Assembly: GCF_020524285.1 (NCBI RefSeq)
Contig: NZ_JAIVKX010000003.1
Span: forward strand, 62,001-126,000
Source of the DNA: Alloyangia pacifica
Lineage (GTDB): Bacteria > Pseudomonadota > Alphaproteobacteria > Rhodobacterales > Rhodobacteraceae
Direction: 5' to 3'
Length of the DNA: 64,000 nucleotides
Part shown: piece after piece, positions 1 to 7,227 of the stretch
Layout: each line of letters starts with the position of its first letter
How positions within the stretch are numbered: position 1 is the first letter of the stretch
Notes under the pieces: generated by a model
Databases searched by the model: none
The model's input: only the letters and a program-made list of their open reading frames with translations
Told to the model about the DNA's origin: nothing
Translations under genes and position numbers: made by a program

Positions 1-214
1 CGAAGCGCACGGCGGTGCCCGCCGCGATGTCGAGCCGCAGGCCGCGCGCCGCGTCGCGATCGAAGTCGAGCGCCGGGTTGGTTTCGGCGAAATGGTAGTG
101 CGAGCCGACCTGCACCGGACGGTCACCGGTGTTGGCAACCATCAGGGTGATTGCCTCGCGGTCGGCGTTCAGCACCAGGTCGCCCGCGGCGGGGATGATC
201 TCGCCGGGGATCAT
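1..214 (-). CDS. ureB: Urease subunit beta, C-terminus cut by window edge
   Basis: Structural subunit of the nickel urease that splits urea into ammonia and carbamate in the cytoplasm. Reading down from the ATG at 214 the protein starts [16 protein letters not shown] and continues through [18 protein letters not shown], the family's signature segment. About 71 codons are present, so roughly a third of a normal 100-aa UreB is missing beyond base 1. The ATG overlaps the stop of the small gene upstream (ATGA), which indicates translational coupling in a ureD-ureA-orf-ureB operon; ureC and the nickel-insertion genes should lie beyond the left edge. Confidence 0.93.
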   Translation of the reverse strand, partial: MIPGEIIPAAGDLVLNADREAITLMVANTGDRPVQVGSHYHFAETNPALDFDRDAARGLRLDIAAGTAVRF

Positions 215-378
215 TTGCGGCCGCCGCCGTACATGCGCCAGCCGGCATAGGCCGCCACGCCCAGCACCGCCACGGCGGTCAGCCAGGTCTCGGCGCCATG
301 CGGGTGCAGGTGCGCGCCGGAATGCGCGAGGGCCGGGGTTGCGAGCGGCAGCGCCATGATCGGAAGGAGGTATTTCAT
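211..378 (-). CDS. Small His-rich secreted or membrane protein inside the urease operon
   Basis: A 55-aa protein lying between ureA and ureB. It has a signal-like N-terminus ([18 protein letters not shown]), then [13 protein letters not shown] with four histidines, a hydrophobic segment (about residues 32-47) and a short basic tail ending GGGRK. The start resembles that of HupE/UreJ nickel-transport proteins, but the remaining transmembrane helices are absent. Its stop overlaps the ureB ATG. A role in handling nickel at the membrane is inference from the histidines and the context. An AAGGAGG-type ribosome site is close in front of the ATG at 378. Confidence 0.7.
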   Translation of the reverse strand: MKYLLPIMALPLATPALAHSGAHLHPHGAETWLTAVAVLGVAAYAGWRMYGGGRK

Positions 379-450
379 CGTCTCACCTGTTGGTCTTCGT
401 TGCGGTGCCGATGCCCGGCGTCATTGCCCAGGGACATCAGCGAAAGGGCT

Positions 451-753
451 TCAGCGGATCGGGTTGTGCACGGTCACCAGCTTGGTTCCGTCCGGGAAGG
501 TCGCCTCGACCTGCACCTCGTGCACCATCTCGGGGATGCCTTCCATGCATTGCTCGGCGCTGATGACCTGCGCGCCCGCCTCCATCATCTCGGCAACCGA
601 GCGGCCGTCGCGGGCGCCCTCGACCACCGCGTCGGTGATCAGGGCCACGGCCTCGGGGTAGTTCAGCTTCACGCCGCGCGCGAGGCGCTTGCGGGCCACC
701 TCGGCGGCGAGCGCCACCAGAAGCTTGTCCTTTTCGCGGGGGGTCAGTTGCAT
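451..753 (-). CDS. ureA: Urease subunit gamma
   Basis: A 100-aa structural subunit of urease, the normal length for UreA. It starts [20 protein letters not shown] and ends with [19 protein letters not shown], both typical of the family. An in-frame upstream extension would run back into ureD, so I take the ATG at 753, two bases after the ureD stop codon. The tight spacing (ureD, ureA, then the small gene at 378) supports a single transcript. Confidence 0.95.
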   Translation of the reverse strand: MQLTPREKDKLLVALAAEVARKRLARGVKLNYPEAVALITDAVVEGARDGRSVAEMMEAGAQVISAEQCMEGIPEMVHEVQVEATFPDGTKLVTVHNPIR

Positions 754-755
754 GG

Positions 756-1598
756 TCAGATCATCCAGGGTCTTGGGAGTTCGGCGCCCGACAGGCGCCG
801 CAGTATGGGGCAAAGGTGACGGCGCAGCTCGAAGCCGTCAATGGCGAGCATGCGCAGCACGAGAAGGTCGGGATCGAGCGCCGAGACGCCGCCAAGGAAA
901 ACACCATCGCCGTCGGGCAGCATCCCGCGCAGCGCCTCGACCTGCGCCGCCGCGCCGGGCGCCGCGAGCACGACACTCGCCATGGCCTGCGCGCCCTCGG
1001 CGATCGCCGGGTCCGCAAGGCAGGCCGCGGCATCGCCGCTAAGACGCAGCCGGTCGGACCAGACGCGTTTGCCGTTCCGGGTGATGTCGATGCGGTCGGC
1101 GTGGCGCAGATCGGTCACGGTTTCGCCCATCGCCGCGCGGCCGAAGATCAGCGGCTCGCAGAGCAGCAGCCGGGCGTCCTGGGCCATCTCGACCGAGAGC
1201 CGCCGGTCGAGCGCCGCGCCTTCGAAGAGGATGGTCTCCTGCGGCAACCAGTCGAGCCGGGCGCCCGCCTCCAGCGTCAACCGCGTGTCCACCCGCCCGG
1301 TCTCGCCGGGCAGCGCGCGGTAGACCCGTTCGGCGGCCTGCGTGGTGAGCGCCAGATGCGCGCCCTCGCGGGCGGTGGCGTCAATGTCGAAGGCATCGCC
1401 CCCGGTCACCCCGCCCGAGCTATTGAGATAGACCGCCTGCAGCGCCTCGAGCCCACGCGGAAACAACAGCTTGGAGCTGCCCGACATGTGCAGATCACCG
1501 ATGACGCTGGCCGCACCACGGCGCCGCGCCGCCAGCCGCGCGCGCCCGCGGGCGCGCTGCGCGGCGATGGCGCCGGGCGTGCCGGACGGCGCGCTCAT
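756..1598 (-). CDS. ureD: Urease accessory protein UreD
   Basis: A 280-aa accessory protein of the UreDFG complex, which loads nickel into apo-urease. Recognisable blocks are the [14 protein letters not shown] segment near residue 37, the [12 protein letters not shown] segment near residue 57, [12 protein letters not shown] and [12 protein letters not shown]. It is the first gene of the urease operon in this window. The 180 bases upstream (1599-1778) must hold the promoter, but I see no convincing NtrC or sigma-54 site there. Confidence 0.93.
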   Translation of the reverse strand: MSAPSGTPGAIAAQRARGRARLAARRRGAASVIGDLHMSGSSKLLFPRGLEALQAVYLNSSGGVTGGDAFDIDATAREGAHLALTTQAAERVYRALPGETGRVDTRLTLEAGARLDWLPQETILFEGAALDRRLSVEMAQDARLLLCEPLIFGRAAMGETVTDLRHADRIDITRNGKRVWSDRLRLSGDAAACLADPAIAEGAQAMASVVLAAPGAAAQVEALRGMLPDGDGVFLGGVSALDPDLLVLRMLAIDGFELRRHLCPILRRLSGAELPRPWMI

Positions 1599-1778
1599 CT
1601 GGGGCTGATCATAGGGAATGGGCCTGTCCTCCGCTTGCCTCGCGGACCCTCTTCGAGCCCGCTCGGGACCACAAGCAGGGCGGCGGCCAGGGGCCCGGCC
1701 GCGGCACGGCCACCCGCGCTACATGCACAGGAACGCGTCACAATTACGGATATCGCGCAAAAAATAGGCTGAGATGAA

Positions 1779-2309
1779 TCAGTCATTCCCGGGGCGTTTC
1801 GCATGGGCGCAGCGGTCGGGCTTGAGGTCTAGAAGCGGAGTTCCGTCCACGCAATCCAACCCCTGCACCACCAGCACCGGGCCCTCTCGCCGGACCAGCC
1901 GAACCGAAGAAATCCCGATCGGGTTGGGCCGCACCGGCGAGCGCAGGGCGAAGGTGCCGCGCGTGCCCTCGGCGCCGCGCGGGCTCTGGGTGAGCAGGTC
2001 GCGCCGGGCGCGGTCGAGCCAGTAGAGCACCTGGATGCGCTCCGCCCGCTCGATGCCTTCGAGCGCGGGGGCCCACTCCGGGTCCAGTTCGATGCGGCAT
2101 TCAGGGCCGTCGATATCCCCCTGCCGCGGGCAGTCGCTCCGCGTGGCAAAGGGTGTGCGGATACGCCCGATGAAGCGCAGCTCAGCGTCCTGCGCGGGCG
2201 GCAGGTCGAGCGCGCTCTCGCCGGGACGAATTTCGTCATCCGCCTGCGTGCTGGCCGTCTGCGTGCCGGATGTGGGGCCAGGCCTGGTCTGGCTCATGCT
2301 CTGGCTCAT
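1779..2309 (-). CDS. trmO: tRNA (N6-threonylcarbamoyladenosine(37)-N6)-methyltransferase TrmO
   Basis: A 176-aa SAM-dependent enzyme of the TsaA/VirR/TrmO family, which methylates t6A37 in threonine tRNA. The diagnostic motif RSPVRPNPIGISSVRLV is present, preceded by IGRIRTPFATRSDCPRQG and followed by the D-D/T-LLDLKP block (DCVDGTPLLDLKPDRC). The first 25 or so residues (MSQSMSQTRPGPTSG...) are low complexity and could be partly untranslated, so the exact start is uncertain. It sits between dgoA and ureD on the same strand but is not functionally related to them. Confidence 0.9.
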   Translation of the reverse strand: MSQSMSQTRPGPTSGTQTASTQADDEIRPGESALDLPPAQDAELRFIGRIRTPFATRSDCPRQGDIDGPECRIELDPEWAPALEGIERAERIQVLYWLDRARRDLLTQSPRGAEGTRGTFALRSPVRPNPIGISSVRLVRREGPVLVVQGLDCVDGTPLLDLKPDRCAHAKRPGND

Positions 2310-2360
2310 GGCGCGCGTCCCTTCCCTGCTCTCCTGGCCGGAAGCGTAGCGCGTCGCGGG

Positions 2361-2981
2361 TCAGCCCGCCAGTTCCGTTTCCTGCGCCGCGTCATAGGCG
2401 GCGACCACCTCGCGCGCCCGGGCGGTCACCTCGTCGAGGCCGCAACCCGGCTTGTAGAGCCAAGTGCCGATGCCGAAGCCGGTGACGCCTGCCGCCAGCC
2501 ACACGCCCATGTTGTCGGCGCTGACGCCGCCCACAGCATAGGTCGCCGTACCCTCGGGCAGCACCGCCTTCATCGCCTTCACCCCCTCGGGGCCGACCAG
2601 CGAGGCGGGGAAGAACTTCAGCCCGTCGGCGCCGGTGCGCAGCGCGGTGAAGGCCTCGGTCGGGGTCAGCACGCCGGGGTAGCTGAGCATCCCGGCCTTC
2701 TTGGTGGCCATGATCACCCGTTGGTTCATGTCGGGCGACACCACCATGCGCGCGCCGATCTGCTGCAGGCGCAGCACCTCCTCGGGGGCGAGCACCGTGC
2801 CCGCGCCGATGATCGCATCGGTGCCGAAGCCCTGCACCATCTTAGCAATGGAGTCGAAGGGGCGCGGCGAGTTCAGCGGCACCTCGATCTTGGTGATGCC
2901 CGCGCCGATCAGCGCCTCGGTGACGGCGGGGGCCTCCTCGGGGGTGAGGCCGCGCAGGATGGCGATGATCTCGCGGGTCAT
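2361..2981 (-). CDS. dgoA: 2-dehydro-3-deoxy-6-phosphogalactonate aldolase
   Basis: A 206-aa class I aldolase of the KDPG/KDPGal family, cleaving 2-keto-3-deoxy-6-phosphogalactonate to pyruvate and glyceraldehyde 3-phosphate. The catalytic Glu is at residue 33 (KIEVPLNSP) and the Schiff-base Lys at residue 122 (DGLKFFPAS); the SPDMN, YPGVLTP and AVGGVS motifs are also seen. The VPLNSP and FFPAS wording fits DgoA better than KDPG aldolase Eda. The start codon overlaps the dgoK stop (ATGA), so the pair is translationally coupled. Confidence 0.92.
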   Translation of the reverse strand: MTREIIAILRGLTPEEAPAVTEALIGAGITKIEVPLNSPRPFDSIAKMVQGFGTDAIIGAGTVLAPEEVLRLQQIGARMVVSPDMNQRVIMATKKAGMLSYPGVLTPTEAFTALRTGADGLKFFPASLVGPEGVKAMKAVLPEGTATYAVGGVSADNMGVWLAAGVTGFGIGTWLYKPGCGLDEVTARAREVVAAYDAAQETELAG

Positions 2982-3871
2982 TCGGTCTTCTCCGTCTTGC
3001 GGGCCGCCTTCAGCCCTTCCAGCGTCATGCGGTCAGCATCGGCGATCACCACCGGCACCGCCAGCGTCTCGAGCGCGCTGCGGTAATGCGCCACCAGCTT
3101 CGAGGCCCCCAGCAGCGCCACGCTCTGGCCGAGCCAGTAGGGTTTCGCCGCCGCCAGTTCCATGCCGATCAACAGGCCCGAGAGCCGCGCCGTGGCCTTG
3201 TCGGGCGTCAGCCCGTGCAGCAGCCCCTCGGCGCGCAGGGTGAAGAGCTCGGAGGCGAAAGCGGCGGGGCGGCCCATGGCCTGATCCACGCCCTCGGCGA
3301 AGCTCTTGTCGTCCCAGCCGCCGCCAAGCCCGTGGCGCAGAACCGAGTTCCGGCTCAGCAACTCGAAGATCTCGCCGGTCATGAAGCTGCGGAAGGAGAC
3401 GATCTCGCCGGCGCTCACATGCACCCATTTGCTGTGCGTGCCGGGCAGGCAGATCACCCCGTCGAAGCGCGGGTTGAGCGCGAGAAAGCCCGCAACCTGC
3501 GTCTCCTCGCCGCGCATCACGTCGGCGGGGCGGTCTTGCGCCACGCCGGGCAGGATGTGGACCTGCAGGCGCGGGTCCTGCGTCGGCACGGTGATCGCCT
3601 CGGCGATGCAGGGCGGGGCGCAGGGGGTCTTGACGTAGGGCGCCTCGGCCCAGCCCTGCCGCGCCCCGGCCATGCCGCAGACGATCACCGGGGTTTCTGC
3701 GTCGAGGCCCGGCAGCAGTGCCAGCAGCGTCGGCTCGAACTCTTCGGGCGCAAGGCGGCCCATGCCGGCATCGCTCTCGGCGCGGTCCAGCACCGTGCCA
3801 TCCGCCGCCATCCGCCACAGGCGCAGGTTCGACGTGCCCCAATCCACCGCGATCCAGTCCGCTTTGGTCAT
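2978..3871 (-). CDS. dgoK: 2-dehydro-3-deoxygalactonokinase
   Basis: A 297-aa sugar-acid kinase that makes the substrate of DgoA. The ASKHA-fold phosphate loop IAVDWGTSNLRLWR is at residues 7-20, followed by the conserved VICGMAGARQGW, the CLPGTHSKWV loop, FMTGEIFELL and the C-terminal ALLGASKLVAHYRSAL. An in-frame extension runs much further upstream but leaves coding-like sequence. The ATG at 3871 has an AGGAGGG ribosome site seven bases away and gives the usual family length. Galactonate dehydratase and a transporter are not in the window. Confidence 0.94.
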   Translation of the reverse strand: MTKADWIAVDWGTSNLRLWRMAADGTVLDRAESDAGMGRLAPEEFEPTLLALLPGLDAETPVIVCGMAGARQGWAEAPYVKTPCAPPCIAEAITVPTQDPRLQVHILPGVAQDRPADVMRGEETQVAGFLALNPRFDGVICLPGTHSKWVHVSAGEIVSFRSFMTGEIFELLSRNSVLRHGLGGGWDDKSFAEGVDQAMGRPAAFASELFTLRAEGLLHGLTPDKATARLSGLLIGMELAAAKPYWLGQSVALLGASKLVAHYRSALETLAVPVVIADADRMTLEGLKAARKTEKTE

Positions 3872-3977
3872 CTGCCCTCCTAGACTTGCAGCTTCGGTGT
3901 TAGCGCCCGCCCCGGCGCCGTGCAAGCGCGGGGGCCCGCAGCCCCCGGCGGTCCGCCGTGTGTTTCCCCTTGGCCAA

Positions 3978-4034
3978 GAGGGGGCTGCCCCGACGCGCGA
4001 CGCGCGCCTCTCCCGGGATATTTTCGCCTGGAAG
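3978..4034. repeat. Dispersed intergenic element, copy 1 (inverted orientation)
   Basis: Read on the minus strand it has a TTCCAGGCGAAAATATCCCGG core followed by a GC-rich spacer and a GGGGCAGCCCCCTC hairpin. It is related to the copies at 23441, 43642, 47703 and 60849. It lies in the gap between dgoK and the downstream end of the TauE gene. Confidence 0.6.
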
Positions 4035-4053
4035 AAATGGGGCGGGCGGGCGC

Positions 4054-4812
4054 CTAGAGCCAGCCCCAGGCCCGTGCGACCTCCCACAGCAGGCGCAGGC
4101 TGAGCAGCCCGAGCGCCGCACGCACCACGCCGAAGAAGACCCGCTCGGGCAGCCAGCGCACCAGCCGCTGGCCCGACCAGGCGCCGAAAAGCGCCACCGG
4201 GGCGAGCAGCGCCACGTGCTGCAGGCTGTTCCAGGTGACCTGCCCGGCAGCAATGTAGGGCGGCAGCTTCATCCAGTTGATGCAGGCAAAGGCAATGGCC
4301 TGGGTGCCGACGAAGGTCATCTTGGGCATCATCTGCGGCAGGGTATAGGCCTGGTACGGCGGGCCGCCGGCGTGGGAGATGTAGCTGGTGAACCCCGAGA
4401 GCGCGCCCCAGAACACCCCGCGCGGCACGTCGGCGGGGCGCGCCATATGATCCCGCGCCAGCCATTTGCGCGCCGTGTCGCCAAGGTAGTAGAGCCCAAC
4501 GAGGGCGACGATCAGCTTGCCGGCCTCGGGCGGCATGCGCGAGATGCACAGAAAGCCGAGCAGGATGCCGACCGCGGCGGCGGGGATCAGTATCTTCAGG
4601 TTGCGGGGCGAGAAGTTGCGGCGGAAGAGCCAGATCGCATAGACATCGGCCAGGATGTACATCGGCAGCAGAAGGCCGGCGGCGGTGGCCGGAGTGGTGA
4701 AGATCGACAACAGCGGCACGCCCAGCATGGCGATCACCGGCATGCCGCCCTTCGAAGCGCCGACGCAGAAGGTGGCCAGCGCCGCCGCGATCCAGAACCC
4801 GCTTCCGTCCAT
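4054..4812 (-). CDS. Sulfite exporter TauE/SafE family membrane protein
   Basis: A 252-aa integral membrane protein with about seven or eight hydrophobic helices. The ASKGGMPVIAMLGVPLL start, the SGFTSYISHAGGPPYQAY loop in the middle and MPKMTFVGTQAIAF are family hallmarks. The substrate cannot be read from sequence; relatives export sulfite, sulfoacetate or organosulfonates. The ATG at 4812 is chosen because the upstream extension loses hydrophobic character. It lies upstream of dgoK on the same strand with a 182-base gap, so it may share or precede the dgo transcript. A paralogue is at 62885-63625. Confidence 0.88.
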   Translation of the reverse strand: MDGSGFWIAAALATFCVGASKGGMPVIAMLGVPLLSIFTTPATAAGLLLPMYILADVYAIWLFRRNFSPRNLKILIPAAAVGILLGFLCISRMPPEAGKLIVALVGLYYLGDTARKWLARDHMARPADVPRGVFWGALSGFTSYISHAGGPPYQAYTLPQMMPKMTFVGTQAIAFACINWMKLPPYIAAGQVTWNSLQHVALLAPVALFGAWSGQRLVRWLPERVFFGVVRAALGLLSLRLLWEVARAWGWL

Positions 4813-5206
4813 TCCGTTTCCCCGTTTGACGAGGCCTCTTCTGGAGAAGACGGGCGCGAGGGGAAAGGGGAAATCCTTCGGGCGCACCGCGGTGGGAGCT
4901 CTCGCGGGCGCCCGACGCGGCAAGGCGGCGCCATGATGTGCACGCTGCGCCCCGGGGCCACACCGCGCCGGCCCCGAGATTCCAGGACAGGTGCCGCGCA
5001 GCATTTCGCCGCGCTTTGGGATGCGCAGACCCCGCCGGGAGCTAGTGCCGCGCAAGGGCCTCAGACACCCCAAGAGCGGCCCAAGTGCGGCGTCCGGCGC
5101 CCCGCGCCGAGGCGGTCGCGACGTTTACCGCCCGGATCAGCACGCCGAAATCAGGCGGCCGAGATCGTTCGACCCTGATTAGTCAGCTCAGATCATTCAG
5201 ACCGGC
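4813..5206. other. 394-base gap, no gene seen
   Basis: Both flanking genes are on the minus strand, so this should hold the promoter of the TauE gene and the terminator of the 329-aa gene. The in-frame stretches found in all six frames lack a ribosome site and recognisable protein. No clear hairpin with a T-run and no operator palindrome was found. Confidence 0.5.
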
Positions 5207-6196
5207 TCAGGCGGCGCGGCTCTGGTTCTGGCTCAGCATTGGCACGGTCAGTTCCATGTCGTCCTGCAGCGGGCGGATCGGCGTGATTCCGGCCATTTCG
5301 AGATCGGCATGGTAGCTCTGCACCGCCTCGCGCGAGCTCATCCCTTCGCGAACGACATGGCGCATGGCGCGCATCATCAGCACCGGATCCTCGCAGTCGA
5401 ATTCGATGCGGCTGAAGCTGGCGGTGCGGGCGCCATAGCGCTCGCCCTGCGCCAGCCGTTCGAGACAGTCGCGGGTGGTGCCCTCCTTGAAGCCGGTCAG
5501 CCCGAAGATCACCCGGGCGGGATCCCAGTCGGCGAGTTCCTCCATGGCGCGCGGGCCGTGGTAGCCGACCTCGACGAACAGCGGGCGCTCCTTGCCGGCG
5601 ATCCCCGCAAGGCTGCGGGTCAGCACATCGTTGCGGTAGGCGCCGTAGGACTCGTCGCCGGTGTCGACCGGGATCGGCGGGTCGCCGACGCGCAGGAAGT
5701 GACGCAGCCCGATCGCGGCAGCGATCTGGCGGAACTCGGCATAGGCGGCGAGGGTCGCATGGTCGAGGTCGATATCATTGTAGAAGCTGAGCGCGTAGAG
5801 ACCGAGATTGGCCACCGGGCGCACGTTTTCCAGCCGCGAGCTGCGGAAGGGTATGGCGGGGAGCTGCACGTAGCGCCCGCCCCGCACCAGCCAGATATCG
5901 GTATTGTCGGTGAGACGCACGGCGGGGGTGACATTGGAGCGGGCATAGATCCCCTCCTCGCTGAACACCTCGGCGCTGGAGAGCGAGGTGAGCACGATGT
6001 CGGCCAGATCGCTTTCGATGACCCGGCGCATGTCGGCGCGGTAGGCCGGAGCGTTGCGCAATCGGCCGGTGTCGTCCCGCCCGGCGGCGGCGCAGCCGCG
6101 CATCAGGTCGGCATCCTTGCAGAAGGTCAGGATGAAATCGCGTGGCCCGTAGCGCCCGCGCGCGATCTTGGCCAGTTTCTCGTCGATCCGCCGCAT
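5207..6196 (-). CDS. Conserved protein of unknown function, possibly TIM-barrel aldolase-like
   Basis: A 329-aa soluble protein that I do not recognise. It begins MRRIDEKLAKIARGRYGPRD. Alternating hydrophobic strand and helix blocks (ADIVLTSLSSAEVF, LGLYALSFYNDID, RPLFVEVGYHG, ARVIFGLTGFKEG) suggest a beta/alpha barrel of the class I aldolase type, but I cannot point to a catalytic Lys, so this is a weak inference. The ATG at 6196 is chosen over an upstream in-frame extension because the upstream sequence is a 14-bp tandem repeat. The gene lies 137 bases after the transglutaminase gene on the same strand and may be read from that operon. Confidence 0.75.
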   Translation of the reverse strand: MRRIDEKLAKIARGRYGPRDFILTFCKDADLMRGCAAAGRDDTGRLRNAPAYRADMRRVIESDLADIVLTSLSSAEVFSEEGIYARSNVTPAVRLTDNTDIWLVRGGRYVQLPAIPFRSSRLENVRPVANLGLYALSFYNDIDLDHATLAAYAEFRQIAAAIGLRHFLRVGDPPIPVDTGDESYGAYRNDVLTRSLAGIAGKERPLFVEVGYHGPRAMEELADWDPARVIFGLTGFKEGTTRDCLERLAQGERYGARTASFSRIEFDCEDPVLMMRAMRHVVREGMSSREAVQSYHADLEMAGITPIRPLQDDMELTVPMLSQNQSRAA

Positions 6197-6198
6197 CG

Positions 6199-6267
6199 CC
6201 TGTCCCTCTGCCCTGCCCCTCTGCGCCCGGCCTTCTGCGCCCGTCCCTCTGCGCATGCCCCTCTGCA
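6199..6267 (-). repeat. Five-copy 14-bp tandem repeat just before a start codon
   Basis: On the plus strand the units are CCTGTCCCTCTGC (13), CCTGCCCCTCTGCG, CCCGGCCTTCTGCG, CCCGTCCCTCTGCG and CATGCCCCTCTGCA. On the coding (minus) strand every unit carries a GCAGAGGG- or GCAGAAGG-like, Shine-Dalgarno-like purine block. The array ends two bases before the ATG at 6196. Confidence 0.85.
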
Positions 6268-6333
6268 CCTTCCGCGAAGCATGCGGTAAAGAGGTTGAGC
6301 AAACGTCAACGTCGGCACGCGACCGGAACGGGG

Positions 6334-7212
6334 CTAGACGGGGATCACATCCACCTGGTGGGTCGTCGCATGGCTGCCCTCGGAGCGCAGCGAGCCGCGG
6401 GTCGGCGCCACGTCGGAGTAATCGCGCCCGTAGCCGACGGTGACGTGGTCGGCGCCGGCGAACATGTCGTTGGTGGGGTCGATCTCGACCCAGCCCAGTT
6501 CCGCGCCGCACCAGGCGCGGACCCAGGCGTGCATGGCGTCTGCGCCCTCGAGCCGGGGCCGACCCTCGGGCGGGATGGTGCGCAGGAAGCCCGAGACGTA
6601 GCCGGCCGGGATGCCAAGGCTGCGCAGCGCGGTGATCATCACGTGGGCGATGTCCTGGCAGACGCCGCGGCGGGCGCGGAAGGCCTCGATGGCGGTGGTG
6701 GTGACCTCGGTGGCCTCGGGGTCGAAGGCGAACTCCGAATTGAGCCGGTGGCTGATCGCGGCGACCGCTGCGCGCACCGACATGGCGGGAGTCAGCGTGT
6801 CCCGCGCGAAGGCGGCGATCTCGGGCGCGGCGGGCAGGCGCGGCGAGGCGCCGAGGAAATGATGCGGGCTTTCCGGCCCGATGCTGCGCACCGCCGCGAG
6901 ATCCTGCGCCAGCGAGGCAAGATCGCCCGAGAGGTCGAGCCCGGCAACCGGCCGCGTCTTGCGCACCCGGCCTGCGAAGGCAAAGGCGATCTCGCTCAGG
7001 CGCATGTCATGCGCCATCTCGCAGGTGGGATTGCCGAAGAAATCCATGCCGTCGCGGCGCCAGCTCGGGGGCGGATCGGCGCTCACCGCCCCGGCCAGCA
7101 GCTCCTGCCCCGGCAACGCCCGCGGCAGCATGCGCAGCAGGGTGCGGCTGGCCCCGGCGGGATGGGCGTATTCATAGGTGATCCGCAGCGAGATATCATA
7201 GAGCTGGGACAT
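6334..7212 (-). CDS. Transglutaminase-like cysteine protein
   Basis: A 292-aa protein with an N-terminal bacterial transglutaminase-associated beta domain (ISLRITYEYAHPAGASRTLLRMLPR) and a papain-like transglutaminase core. The catalytic triad is Cys185 in RRGVCQDIAH, His228 in DAMHAWV and Asp245 in VEIDPTND. No signal peptide is seen, so it is probably cytoplasmic. It starts 15 bases after the stop of the ATP-grasp/alpha-E gene, making it the last member of a three-gene operon. Family members of this operon type are predicted to act as peptidases or amide-bond-modifying enzymes; the substrate is unknown. Confidence 0.9.
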   Translation of the reverse strand: MSQLYDISLRITYEYAHPAGASRTLLRMLPRALPGQELLAGAVSADPPPSWRRDGMDFFGNPTCEMAHDMRLSEIAFAFAGRVRKTRPVAGLDLSGDLASLAQDLAAVRSIGPESPHHFLGASPRLPAAPEIAAFARDTLTPAMSVRAAVAAISHRLNSEFAFDPEATEVTTTAIEAFRARRGVCQDIAHVMITALRSLGIPAGYVSGFLRTIPPEGRPRLEGADAMHAWVRAWCGAELGWVEIDPTNDMFAGADHVTVGYGRDYSDVAPTRGSLRSEGSHATTHQVDVIPV

Positions 7213-7227
7213 GGGCGGGCTCCGGGC

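Noticed and set aside
1595-1804. A 69-codon minus-strand frame between ureD and trmO
   Set aside because: No ribosome site, no recognisable protein; it lies in the region that should hold the ureD promoter.
5207-6196. The 329-aa gene as the missing Anbu proteasome-like subunit
   Set aside because: It lacks an N-terminal catalytic Thr and the typical Anbu opening, and it is longer than Anbu.
6197-6511. In-frame N-terminal extension of the 329-aa gene
   Set aside because: The extension reads through a 14-bp tandem repeat and overlaps the transglutaminase gene in antisense-like, Arg-rich sequence.
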